The notes under the pieces were generated by a model, which saw only the letters and a program-made list of their open reading frames with translations, was not told the origin of the DNA and did not search any database. A stretch of 54,947 nt of DNA. Source: an uncultured Bacteroidales bacterium. Its GTDB lineage: Bacteria > Bacteroidota > Bacteroidia > Bacteroidales > P3. A program made the translations under genes and the position numbers. The DNA lies in the NCBI GenBank assembly GCA_944321735.1, contig CALUMK010000016.1:1-54947 (forward strand). The letters are read 5' to 3'. Shown here in pieces: positions 1-7,182 of this stretch (position 1 is the first letter of the stretch; each line of letters starts with the position of its first letter).

Positions 1-3
1 GGC

Positions 4-128
4 GCGGCGTGTCAGAATGGGCAAGATACGAGGCGTCGAACCGCAGCGTGGCGCAGGAGCGTACTTTGGTACGTGACTAAGCCACGTAAGGTTCGCAACG
101 AAGTAGATTGCCCATTATCACACGCCGC
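4..128 (+). repeat. Palindromic element, family A, copy 1
   Basis: Imperfect inverted repeat of about 125 bases directly downstream of the sigma-54 activator gene. Outer arms 4-12 and 120-128 pair exactly, followed by AATGGGCAA (16-24) against TTGCCCATT (108-116). GA at 25-26 faces GA at 106-107. Inner pairs are CGAACC/GGTTCG and CGTGGC/GCCACG around the centre AGCGTACTTTGGTACGTGA. The same centre and GA/GA mismatch recur near 38.1 kb and 54.6 kb. The outer arm ends at the stop codon of the neighbouring gene, so a role in transcript termination or 3' end protection is likely but inferred. Confidence 0.75.
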
Positions 129-1486
129 TATATTCCGTATTTTTTCATCTTGCGATACAAAGTCTGCCTCGACACCCCCAACTCCGCCGCCGCCAACGAC
201 AGATTCCCCTCGCAACGCGCCACCGCGTTCTGTATCACGTTTTTCTCCATTTCAACCAAATCGACCTTGACATCCTCCAAATGCGAACGGTCGGACTTCT
301 GCTCTTTCAGCTCGAAATCCTGCGCCCCGAGCGTCCGCGAATCGGTCATGATAACGGCCCGCTCCACCGCGTGTTCCAGCTCCCGGATATTGCCCGGCCA
401 AGTGTGATGCTCCAGCCTTTCCACAGCATCCGGCCCCAAGTTCAAATCCGGCTTCCCGTACATCTTCCCGTATCTATCCAAAAAGAGCGATGCCAGTTGC
501 CGGATGTCCTCGGTCCGAAGACACAATGGAGGAATCTCGATATGAATGGTGTTGATACGGTAGAACAGGTCTTCCCGGAAATGCCCGGAAGCGACCCGTT
601 CGTGCAGATTGCAATTTGTGGCGCAGACAAGACGGATATCCACCGGAATGGGATGATTGCCCCCCACCCGGGTCACCTGCTTGCGCTGCAAGACAGTCAG
701 CAGCTTGGCTTGAAGATGAGGCGGGATATTGCCGATTTCATCGAGGAAAAGCGTCCCGTGGTCGGCCAGCTCGAACTTGCCTTCATGATCCTGTTTGGCA
801 TCGGTAAAAGCCCCCTTCATATAACCGAACAACTCGCTCTCGAACAGGCTTTCGGACAAAGCCCCCACGTCCACGCTCAGCATCGGCTTGTCCCGGCGAA
901 GCGACAAACGATGTATTTCCTTGGCCATCATCTCCTTGCCAATCCCATTCGGGCCGGTTATCAAGATATTGGCATCGGTCGGCGCCACTTTTTCCACCAA
1001 GGACTTGATCCGCTGCATGGCCGGACTCGTTCCCCAGAACATCAAGGATGCAGAATCTTCGGCAGATACCGGCATCGCCATCTCCGGGCTTCCTTTGGAA
1101 CGCCGTATCCGCAAAGCGCGTTCCAGCACGCTGACCAGCTTGCCATTGTCGAAAGGCTTGACCACAAAGTCGCAGGCTCCTTGCTGCAATCCCCTTACTG
1201 CCAAATCGATATCGGCATAGGCCGTAAACAGGACCACTTCCGTTTCCGGTTCCATCGCCTTGATTTCACCCAACCAGTAAAGCCCCTCGTTGCCGTTATT
1301 GATGGCGGCTTTGAAATTCATGTCCAACAGAACCACGTCCGTTTCCTCCCGCCGAAGCACATTCCGGATCTCGTCCGGGCAGGACAAGGTCGTCACCTTG
1401 GCAAACAAGGGCTTCAACAGCATCTCTACGGCAGCCAGCACCGCCTTGTTGTCGTCCACCACCAATATATGTCCGTCTTTTTCCAT
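128..1486 (-). CDS. Sigma-54-dependent response regulator (NtrC family)
   Basis: A 452-residue cytoplasmic transcription activator. The N-terminal receiver domain (about 1-125) has the acidic pocket DD, the phospho-acceptor Asp in VVLLDMNF and the Lys of VVKPFD. An AAA+ sigma-54 interaction domain follows (about 145-370), with Walker A GPNGIGKE, Walker B TLFLDEIG and an arginine-finger region FREDLFYR. The C-terminus holds a Fis-type helix-turn-helix (LSLAAAELGVSRQTLYRKM). The loop that contacts sigma-54 reads GAFTDA instead of the canonical GAFTGA. I believe this variant occurs in Bacteroidota activators but did not check. The partner histidine kinase is not in the window; it could lie beyond position 1. 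Target genes are unknown. Confidence 0.93.
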   Translation of the reverse strand: MEKDGHILVVDDNKAVLAAVEMLLKPLFAKVTTLSCPDEIRNVLRREETDVVLLDMNFKAAINNGNEGLYWLGEIKAMEPETEVVLFTAYADIDLAVRGLQQGACDFVVKPFDNGKLVSVLERALRIRRSKGSPEMAMPVSAEDSASLMFWGTSPAMQRIKSLVEKVAPTDANILITGPNGIGKEMMAKEIHRLSLRRDKPMLSVDVGALSESLFESELFGYMKGAFTDAKQDHEGKFELADHGTLFLDEIGNIPPHLQAKLLTVLQRKQVTRVGGNHPIPVDIRLVCATNCNLHERVASGHFREDLFYRINTIHIEIPPLCLRTEDIRQLASLFLDRYGKMYGKPDLNLGPDAVERLEHHTWPGNIRELEHAVERAVIMTDSRTLGAQDFELKEQKSDRSHLEDVKVDLVEMEKNVIQNAVARCEGNLSLAAAELGVSRQTLYRKMKKYGI

Positions 1487-1600
1487 AATCTTCTTTAACT
1501 AAGGCCGAGGCCCGTATGGCGAAGCCGAATGCCCCGCAAGCCGCCACCACACCCAAACCAATTAACCCACAGTTATTTACAAACACATAGATTCAACCTG

Positions 1601-1630
1601 TAAAGGTACGCAGAATCCGTTTACAAACAA
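1601..1630 (-). promoter_or_regulatory. Possible promoter of the NtrC-family gene
   Basis: On the minus strand TTG (1630-1628), 19 bases, then TACCTTTA (1608-1601), one base off the Bacteroidota -7 box TAnnTTTG. It would give a leader of roughly 110 bases. Weak match. Confidence 0.35.
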
Positions 1631-1800
1631 GCGGCACTGCATACGTCACGGAATCTCCGCTACATCGAGGAAGATGTAGAGTTTATGGTGGTCTAAAAAC
1701 CGAAAAAACGCACGATTCCAAGAGTTGTTCTCTTTAGCAAAAATTATGCCAAAATATTTAACATGCTAAATATCAAAATTTTAACATTTCAACTCACTAC

Positions 1801-1850
1801 AAAAGTGTAACATTTTGGAACACTCAGTGTCACACAAATGTTACACTTTT
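1801..1850. promoter_or_regulatory. 15-base perfect inverted repeat, possible operator
   Basis: AAAAGTGTAACATTT (1801-1815) is exactly repeated in inverse as AAATGTTACACTTTT (1836-1850), 20 bases apart. The spacer contains a smaller dyad, ACACT-CAGTGT. There is no run of T downstream and no gene end close by, so it looks more like a protein-binding site, such as an upstream activator site, than a terminator. Which protein binds is unknown. Confidence 0.5.
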
Positions 1851-2001
1851 CCGAACGAAGCCTACCTTTCGAGCCACATTTTATCCCCCAGCACACTTCT
1901 CGGCGGCAACGTAAATTCAAGACTTCCTGCCACGTACAGCATTGCCCCCATGCGGCATCGGGAGATACGGAAACATCCTTTTTCATGATAACGAAAAAAA
2001 A

Positions 2002-2026
2002 TAGTTGCAACTACAAAAAATAGTTG
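2002..2026. promoter_or_regulatory. Putative BlaI-type operator dyads
   Basis: A perfect palindrome TAGTTGCAACTA (2002-2013) overlaps a second dyad CAACTA (2008-2013) / TAGTTG (2021-2026). Both lie between the -33 and -7 boxes of the promoter for the BlaI-type gene. BlaI/MecI proteins bind TACA/TGTA-type dyads in their own promoters, so autoregulation is the natural reading. This is inference from position and symmetry. Confidence 0.5.
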
Positions 2027-2034
2027 TATCTTTG
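2005..2034 (+). promoter_or_regulatory. Promoter of the BlaI-type repressor gene
   Basis: TTG (2005-2007), 19 bases, TATCTTTG (2027-2034): an exact match to the Bacteroidota housekeeping consensus. The leader is about 85 bases. Confidence 0.7.
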
Positions 2035-2126
2035 CAGAGAAGAAGCAACGCGCGAAGCCAAGGCCGGATTCTCATTCCGAATCGGTTTTCACTTGCTTAG
2101 GCATCGCCCATAAAAAAAACAAGACC

Positions 2127-2543
2127 ATGAAAAGCAATATGACCAAAAAGGAAGAGGAAGTGATGGAAATGCTATGGAAACACGGCCCGATGAGCGTGGC
2201 CCAGCTTCTGGAGAAATACTCGGAGCCCAAGCCGCATTTCAACACCGTTTCGACCATGGTCCGTTCCTTGGAAAAGAAAGGCTTCGTGGACCACAAGGCC
2301 GAAGGCGTTTCCTACCATTATTTTGCCAAGGTGTCGGAAGCCGAATACGGCAAAGGCTTCATCAAGAACATCATCCATCGTTATATGGACAATTCGTATA
2401 TGTCGGCCGTCTCGATGTTCGTGGAGGAAGAAAAGATTTCGGTGGAGGAACTCAAGAAGATGATTGCCGACATTGAGAAAAACGAGGGAACGCCCAAGAA
2501 CGGGAAAAGACCCGCGAAAGCCTCGAAAAAGCAAGCGCGGTGA
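2127..2543 (+). CDS. BlaI/MecI/CopY-family transcriptional repressor
   Basis: A 138-residue winged-helix repressor. The N-terminal 75 residues carry the family pattern: MTKKEEEVMEMLWKHGPMSV, then the recognition region PHFNTVSTMVRSLEKKGF and the wing with VSYHYFAKV. The C-terminal half (YMDNSYMSAVSMFVEEEKIS) is the dimerisation helix where BlaI proteins are normally cleaved or disengaged. The last 20 residues are Lys-rich and probably disordered. It is followed after 136 bases by an M56 membrane protease, the usual two-gene sensor-repressor arrangement. In Bacteroidota such pairs are not necessarily linked to beta-lactam resistance, and no beta-lactamase gene lies beside this one. Dyads in its promoter suggest self-repression. 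Confidence 0.9.
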   Translation: MKSNMTKKEEEVMEMLWKHGPMSVAQLLEKYSEPKPHFNTVSTMVRSLEKKGFVDHKAEGVSYHYFAKVSEAEYGKGFIKNIIHRYMDNSYMSAVSMFVEEEKISVEELKKMIADIEKNEGTPKNGKRPAKASKKQAR

Positions 2544-2679
2544 TTTGCCCGCAGGCTGAACAGACACTGCCATAACGCAATCCTCAAAGAGGGGACCCTG
2601 TCCGCGTGGAAAAGACAACTGCTCGCAGAACCCAGGCCGGCATCCCGGAACCTGATTCGAACACTAAAAAACAGAAACC

Positions 2680-4047
2680 ATGGAAGCTTTTCTTGCTTAT
2701 CTCGGATACTCAGCTATCGGAATCGCCATTTTCTACCTCTTTTTCAAGCTATTGCTTAGCAAGGAAAAGAGTTTCCGCTTAAACCGGGCTTTCATCCTGG
2801 CTTCGGTCCTTCTACCCTTGGTGCTTCCTTGCATCCATCTTGAAATGAATTTCTTGACCGAAAACCCTTCCGGAATCACGACATGGGAGTTCCTGCAAGC
2901 GAACCCGTCTCCCGCACCGTCCCCTGACCTCAAAGGAAGCACTTCTTCCGAGCCAATCCTCATCCCCATCCTGTCGGCCATCTACATCATAGGAGCCGTA
3001 CTCTGCCTTTTCCATATCGGCATCCTCCCCTGCCGAGCCTTGCGCAAACTGATTTCCAAAGGGAAACTGATGGAAAAGCAAGAGGGCGTCCGGATTTTTG
3101 TTGTTCCGGAAAACATCCCGTCCATGAGCTGGTTCCATTTCGTATTGCTGCCGGAGGGGCAAGGAAAAAGCATCAACCCTCATATCCTGCAACATGAAAA
3201 GGCGCACATCCGGCTGGGACATTCCTACGACTTGCTACTAATGGATTTGGTCTGCCTGCTGCAATGGTTCAACCCTTTTGTCTGGCTGTTTCTCAAGGAG
3301 TTGAAAACCGTGCATGAATACGAAGCGGATGCAGCGGTCCTGCAATCGGGAGCCGATGCCAAAGACTACCAATACCTGCTGATTGAAGAAACAACGGGCC
3401 GGGACCGGTACCACCTGGCGCACTCATTCAATACTAACCTCAAAAAACGTTTAACTATGATCCAGAAAAAGAAATCCTCGAAATGGATCTATGCAAAGGC
3501 TTTGTATATGATCCCGCTGCTGGCGGCTTCCTTGATAGCGTTCGCCCGGCAACCTGAAGTACCTGCTTCCATGGTATCAACGACGATAAAACCGGAATCC
3601 CAAACGGCAAAGGCGATGCCCACGATGGAGGCCATGACGCATCCTGCGTCTCAGACCGAACAGGAAGCACTCTCCACCCAAGCCATGGAGGAAGAACCGG
3701 TTCGCGTCATACCGGACAAGAGGCCGCAGTACCCGAAAGGTTTCCTCGATTGGCTGAGCCAGGAAATCAAATACCCTGAATCCTTGCGCGAAGCCGGAGC
3801 GGAAGCCACGGTATATGTCGGTTTCATTGTCCGCAAGGACGGAAGTCTCGGAGACATCAAACCCATGAAACTCCAAATCACCGGCCAGAAAGCGGACGTG
3901 GATTACAGCCTTTTCGAGAAAGAAGCCGTCCGCGTCCTGTCGCAATCCCCGAAATGGATTCCCGGCGAACAGAAGGGCGAAAAGATAGACGTCCAGTATG
4001 CCTTGCCTATCAGATTTTCCATTCCCAAGGACTCGGAAAACAAATAA
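2680..4047 (+). CDS. M56-family membrane sensor protease with TonB C-terminal domain
   Basis: A 455-residue BlaR1/MecR1-like antirepressor. Hydrophobic segments lie at about 5-25, 35-50, 95-120 and 265-290, and the zinc-metalloprotease motif HEKAH is at 172-176. The partner BlaI-type gene is directly upstream, so it probably cleaves or inactivates that repressor after sensing an envelope signal. In place of the penicillin-binding sensor domain of BlaR1, the C-terminus (about 350-450) is a TonB C-terminal domain: YPKGFLDWLSQEIKYPESLR, a central VYVGFIVRKDGSL and a final QYALPIRFSIP. This architecture is common for Bacteroidota M56 proteins, and it points to sensing something other than beta-lactams. 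The signal cannot be told from sequence. Confidence 0.88.
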   Translation: MEAFLAYLGYSAIGIAIFYLFFKLLLSKEKSFRLNRAFILASVLLPLVLPCIHLEMNFLTENPSGITTWEFLQANPSPAPSPDLKGSTSSEPILIPILSAIYIIGAVLCLFHIGILPCRALRKLISKGKLMEKQEGVRIFVVPENIPSMSWFHFVLLPEGQGKSINPHILQHEKAHIRLGHSYDLLLMDLVCLLQWFNPFVWLFLKELKTVHEYEADAAVLQSGADAKDYQYLLIEETTGRDRYHLAHSFNTNLKKRLTMIQKKKSSKWIYAKALYMIPLLAASLIAFARQPEVPASMVSTTIKPESQTAKAMPTMEAMTHPASQTEQEALSTQAMEEEPVRVIPDKRPQYPKGFLDWLSQEIKYPESLREAGAEATVYVGFIVRKDGSLGDIKPMKLQITGQKADVDYSLFEKEAVRVLSQSPKWIPGEQKGEKIDVQYALPIRFSIPKDSENK

Positions 4048-4106
4048 TCCGTAATTGCCCCCACCGGTCATCGGGCTTTAGGGTGTATCCACCCTGTCTC
4101 CGCTAG

Positions 4107-4159
4107 CCTCTTGCACCCTGAGGCGGCATAATCACGCTGCCGCCTCAGGGCGCAAGAGG
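4107..4159. terminator. Strong hairpin downstream of the M56 gene
   Basis: 22-base arms (4107-4128 and 4138-4159) with a single mismatch and a 9-base loop; the inner arm is CCCTGAGGCGGCA/TGCCGCCTCAGGG. There is no clear T-run after it, so it may act as an mRNA 3' stabiliser as much as a terminator. A smaller hairpin AGGGTG-tatc-CACCCT (4080-4095) precedes it. Confidence 0.65.
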
Positions 4160-4310
4160 TCAGCAACCATGTTCGTTACAGCCCCTCTTTAGCGCAACAT
4201 CCCACGCAAATCAAAACGCTGATTATTGCCAAAGAAGTGATGTAATTATCATAGCTTGCTTAATCGATAGGGTCTTATTCCAATAAATTCGTATTTTTGG
4301 CTGTCGCCGA

Positions 4311-4377
4311 AGATAGGATGCGTCTCGGCATAGTCAAAGCAAGCTTTGCCTCTGCTCTCGACTTTCACTATTTTTGC
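4311..4377 (-). repeat. Dispersed hairpin repeat, family B, copy in reverse orientation
   Basis: Read on the minus strand this is a hairpin with GTCGAGAGCAGAGGCAAAGC, then TTGCTTTGACTATGCCGAGA, ending CGCATCCTATCTT. The same order of blocks occurs at 54762-54850 and in expanded form at 18294-18460. On the plus strand the repeat edge reads CACTATTTTTGC and provides the -7 box for the following antitoxin gene. Confidence 0.6.
4345..4376 (+). promoter_or_regulatory. Promoter of the antitoxin gene, inside a family B repeat
   Basis: TTTG (4345-4348), 20 bases, TATTTTTG (4369-4376): an exact Bacteroidota promoter. The predicted start near 4383 leaves a leader of about 30 bases. Both boxes fall within the dispersed hairpin repeat. 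Confidence 0.65.
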
Positions 4378-4411
4378 GATATGCAGACAGATTCGATTAA
4401 AAGAACAGATC

Positions 4412-4669
4412 ATGAAAGCAACTATCTCATTAGAGGCAATATTGAATCTCATTAATAAATTCTCGCTCAGTGCCAACAACAAGCGATGGATTGCCGAGAA
4501 ACTGATGGAGGAAGCCCAGAAGGAGGAAGCCGAAGCTGTCCATGTATCTGCCAGCAATTTCTATGGGATATGGAAAGACGAAGATTATCCGGATTTAAGC
4601 CCGGATAAAATGGCAAAAGAGCTAAGGGCAAGTCGTAAATTCAGAAAAGAGTATGCCTGCCAACGATGA
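4412..4669 (+). CDS. VapB-like antitoxin of a broken toxin-antitoxin pair
   Basis: Predicted 85-residue soluble protein starting MKATISLEAILNLINKFSLS. Helical N-terminal half (NNKRWIAEKLMEEAQKEE) and a C-terminal ELRASRKFRKE segment, the kind of helix antitoxins use to clamp a PIN toxin. I recognise it as a Bacteroidota antitoxin type normally paired with VapC, and the following remnant supports this. The start at 4412 is preferred over the upstream in-frame codon at 4346, which lies inside the promoter. The last residues (YACQR) look out of place: they come from reading into the toxin remnant in another frame, so the native C-terminus is probably lost. Confidence 0.65.
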   Translation: MKATISLEAILNLINKFSLSANNKRWIAEKLMEEAQKEEAEAVHVSASNFYGIWKDEDYPDLSPDKMAKELRASRKFRKEYACQR

Positions 4670-4787
4670 TTTCGACCTATTGATAGGATGCACTGCCATC
4701 GTCAACAACATGGTCATGGTAACAGAAAATCTGAAACATTTCAAAAATTTCACTGGCATCCAACTTGAGAACTGGATTAAAAAATAA
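4653..4787 (+). pseudogene. VapC PIN-domain toxin remnant (C-terminal 44 residues)
   Basis: A frame of 44 codons, overlapping the antitoxin end by 17 bases, encodes NDDFDLLIGCTAIVNNMVMV, then TENLKHFKNFTGIQLENWIK. This matches the C-terminal third of VapC PIN toxins (D-LIA-TAIVNN-L-TEN-KHF--I-GL-ENW). The N-terminal two thirds, which carry the first two catalytic acidic residues, are missing, so it cannot be an active RNase. The simplest explanation is one deletion joining the antitoxin end to the toxin tail. Confidence 0.75.
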
Positions 4788-4828
4788 AGATAAATACATA
4801 TTAATCATTTAATCCCACCAAACATCCT

Positions 4829-5464
4829 CTACCCCACCGTCTTCCAATCCGAAATCGTGCCGGTCTGGGAAGAAAACGAGACACCGATTTTGAACAATCG
4901 GCGGGAATCGGCCGCGTAAGGCATCGCATATCCCTTATCCTCTATCTGCTTCAAAGCCTCGTCCGCGTTGCCGTCCAACTTGAACTCAAAGACATAGACA
5001 TATTGCGGGGTCTCCACGATGCAGTCCGCCCGGCCCTGGCTCTGCTGCTTCTCAATGTGATGAGCCTGTTCCAGCACATAGGCGAACCGGTCTCCCAAAA
5101 GCGTAGCCGTCGCGCTCTTCCCATATTCGATTTCCCATTCAGCCACATAATTTTCCAATCTCTCTTCCAAGGCACCGGGGGTCTCAAAATTCACCCCGTT
5201 GAAATCGATATGAAACACCGGATACGCAAGCCATTCTGTCTCCAATTTCTCGATGGCCAAGCCTTCAAAAAGCTCCTTCCTGCCCTCGAAATAGCTTTTA
5301 ATCGTGGACACCAGCAGACTCTTGCCGAACCGCCGAGGACGGCTAAGGGAGTAAACTTTTCCCGCTTTGACCAACTGGAATATCAAAGCGGTCTTGTCAA
5401 CATAGACGCACTCATCTTTCCTTATCTTCTCAAATGTCTGTACTCCAAGCGGGTATCGTAACAT
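4829..5464 (-). pseudogene. Internally deleted AAA-ATPase / PD-(D/E)XK nuclease-like protein
   Basis: An open frame of 211 residues. The N-terminal part (about 1-135: YPLGVQTFEKIRKDECVYVD, P-loop-like RPRRFGKSLL) matches the start of the Bacteroidota AAA-ATPase-like family (DUF1703 type). The C-terminal part (about 137-211: GRADCIVETPQYVYVFEFKL, ADSRRLFKIGV) matches the end, including the D...E-x-K nuclease motif. Full-length members are about 520 residues; here the middle, with Walker B and the sensor region, is missing at FAYVLEQAHHIEKQQ/SQGRAD. The frame stays open, so a product could be made, but ATPase function is unlikely. It is convergent with the VapC remnant 41 bases away, so the two decayed genes form one patch. 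Confidence 0.75.
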
Positions 5465-5685
5465 GACTTTCTATTCTTGCAAACCACACCACCAAGGACG
5501 GACATAGCCCGTCAGCGCGAAGTTACAAAAAATCCCTGCCTTCAGGCTGATTAGATTCCACAAAAGTGCCGCGAAATGCCGCCATCAATAAAGATGGCAC
5601 GTTCCAAAAATAAAATCAGAATCTTTTCCATGAATGCCAACACGAATCCCCTCACAGCTCACTCGAAGCCTCCTTCCCGCCCATC

Positions 5686-6420
5686 TCAAACCTGATTATC
5701 CTTCGTGAAATACACCGGCCGGAACTCCGGGATGTCCAAAGAGGCTATCATCCGCTTGTAATCGTCCAAGCGGAACTCACCGCCCTTAATCAGCATCTCG
5801 AAATCGCCCCCGAAATACGAAAGGAACTGGCCGGTAGGATGATAGCCGTTGCGAAGGTAGAAAGCCCGCCGACGAATCCGCTGCGCATTGTTCGGGCAAT
5901 TCTCATCCAGCATCTCGATATCAATCAGATGCCGATAGCCCGGATAGACCTCCGGCAAAGCCTGCAAAGCCCGGCTCCCATAACCGCGAGAACGCCAAGC
6001 CGGCTCGATCGCGAAAAACGACAGGTACGCCAAATCCTCGAACGGCACAACCACCATGAAACCGATAAATTCCATGCCCTCGGCAGCCCCCGTCCCCTGT
6101 TTTCCCGCCTCGAATCCCGGTTCGCCAATACCTTTAAATCCGGAATCGAAAGCAGAATCTTCCTTTGAATTGATTCCCTTCCCTTTCCCGCAGCCAGCAT
6201 CCTTCCCCCTCTCGTCGCAAGCCCTTGCAAAAACATCCCCATCCGCCTCCAAAACGCCGCTTTCCACATACAAAGCCCAGAAATCGAAATACCCCCGGCC
6301 AGCCTTCTCCACCAATTCCCCGGCATCCACATATTCCCCCGGAGGAAAAGCCAAGCGGTTGAGCCGGTCGATCCGAGCCATATCCGCAAAATCCGTGTTC
6401 TCTACCTTTTTGAATACCAT
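5686..6420 (-). CDS. GNAT-family N-acetyltransferase
   Basis: A 244-residue protein. The acetyl-CoA-binding motif A is visible as IEPAWRSRGYGSRAL (about 137-151), preceded by the beta-strand region FIGFMVVVPFEDLAYLSFFA and followed by RRRAFYLRNGYHPTG, the usual C-terminal GNAT pattern. Residues about 65-115 form a Gly/Lys/Asp-rich stretch that interrupts the fold between strands and looks disordered; ordinary GNAT proteins lack it. The substrate is unknown. A dispersed CCCGAATCGG motif sits just upstream of its start. Confidence 0.8.
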   Translation of the reverse strand: MVFKKVENTDFADMARIDRLNRLAFPPGEYVDAGELVEKAGRGYFDFWALYVESGVLEADGDVFARACDERGKDAGCGKGKGINSKEDSAFDSGFKGIGEPGFEAGKQGTGAAEGMEFIGFMVVVPFEDLAYLSFFAIEPAWRSRGYGSRALQALPEVYPGYRHLIDIEMLDENCPNNAQRIRRRAFYLRNGYHPTGQFLSYFGGDFEMLIKGGEFRLDDYKRMIASLDIPEFRPVYFTKDNQV

Positions 6421-6436
6421 AAAATTTCCACTTCAA

Positions 6437-6455
6437 ACCCGAATCGGTCCTTAGA
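6437..6455 (-). repeat. Short dispersed motif (TCTAAGGACCGATTCGGGT)
   Basis: On the plus strand ACCCGAATCGGTCCTTAGA, close to the copies at 9372-9391 and at both ends of the 16184-16377 palindrome. It lies 17 bases upstream of the GNAT gene start. Function unknown. Confidence 0.45.
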
Positions 6456-6546
6456 GGCCAAAAGACACCATCTGGTCGGCTGCATTGCATCGACAGCGCA
6501 ACAGGCCGCAAAAACTAACCACTACTTTTCTACAATGCGATGAGTC

Positions 6547-7104
6547 TCACCTCTTGTCGGAAGAATACCCCTCATAATAATAGGATTGCTCAATGCCTTT
6601 GAATACAACTTCACGGTCATTTACTCTATCAGTCAAAGCGGGTTGTAGCAATACTCGCAATTCCAAATCATTGATAGGGCTTCGTTCCATAGCTTGCAAG
6701 TAAAGATCTTTGTCCACCGTGCGCCAATCCACAACCTGGCCGAGACTCCTCTTCAGAATCATGTCTAACCAAATGCGGGTGGCGCGGCCATTACCTTCCA
6801 TAAACGGATGGGCGATATTCATTTCCACGTATTTGGCAATGATTTCCTCAAATGTATTTTCCGGCATCTTCTCAATGACAGGCAAGATAGCCTCCAGATA
6901 CAAGCAGTTGGCAAAACGGAATCCGCCTTTGGTTATATTCAAGTTCCGTATCTTGCCTGCAAAATCATAAAGTCCGTCGAAAAGATACCTGTGTATGTCG
7001 CATAATCCCTTTACGGTTCCGACTTCCACCTTATCAATATCTCCCGTCTCGAACAACTTTAACGCTTTCTGAAGACTCCGTTCGTCTATCTGGTATTTAT
7101 CCAT
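6547..7104 (-). CDS. Class III Fic-domain AMP-transferase with built-in inhibitory helix
   Basis: 185 residues from the ATG at 7104 (an upstream in-frame ATG at 7134 would add 10 residues with no similarity). Closely resembles the Neisseria Fic protein: N-terminal [19 protein letters not shown], the target-binding flap KGGFRFAN, and the catalytic loop [12 protein letters not shown] (His 99). The C-terminus carries SYYYEG (Ser 174, Glu 178), the class III (S/T)xxxE(G/N) inhibitory helix whose Glu blocks productive ATP binding. The enzyme should therefore self-inhibit and be relieved by autoAMPylation, needing no separate antitoxin. Targets in related proteins include DNA gyrase; the target here is inferred only. 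Confidence 0.92.
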   Translation of the reverse strand: MDKYQIDERSLQKALKLFETGDIDKVEVGTVKGLCDIHRYLFDGLYDFAGKIRNLNITKGGFRFANCLYLEAILPVIEKMPENTFEEIIAKYVEMNIAHPFMEGNGRATRIWLDMILKRSLGQVVDWRTVDKDLYLQAMERSPINDLELRVLLQPALTDRVNDREVVFKGIEQSYYYEGYSSDKR

Positions 7105-7182
7105 GATAATAGAAAATATCACACCATAAATCATGCAGCCGATGCACTCGGCAGCGTCTCGTTTAACCTATAAGAACAAACA

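Larger units (their letters stand above)
1487..2126. other. 640-base divergent intergenic region
   Basis: Gene-free region between the sigma-54 activator (minus) and the BlaI-type repressor (plus). It is AT-rich from about 1680 to 1850 and contains a large inverted repeat (1801-1850), a putative minus-strand promoter (1601-1630) and a strong plus-strand promoter with overlapping dyads (2002-2034). The short open frames here have no recognisable product. I see no sigma-54 -24/-12 element (GG-N10-GC context). Confidence 0.6.

Noticed and set aside
2127-4047. Beta-lactam resistance locus
   Set aside because: The repressor and M56 protease are of the BlaI/BlaR type, but no beta-lactamase or alternative penicillin-binding protein gene follows and the sensor lacks the penicillin-binding domain.
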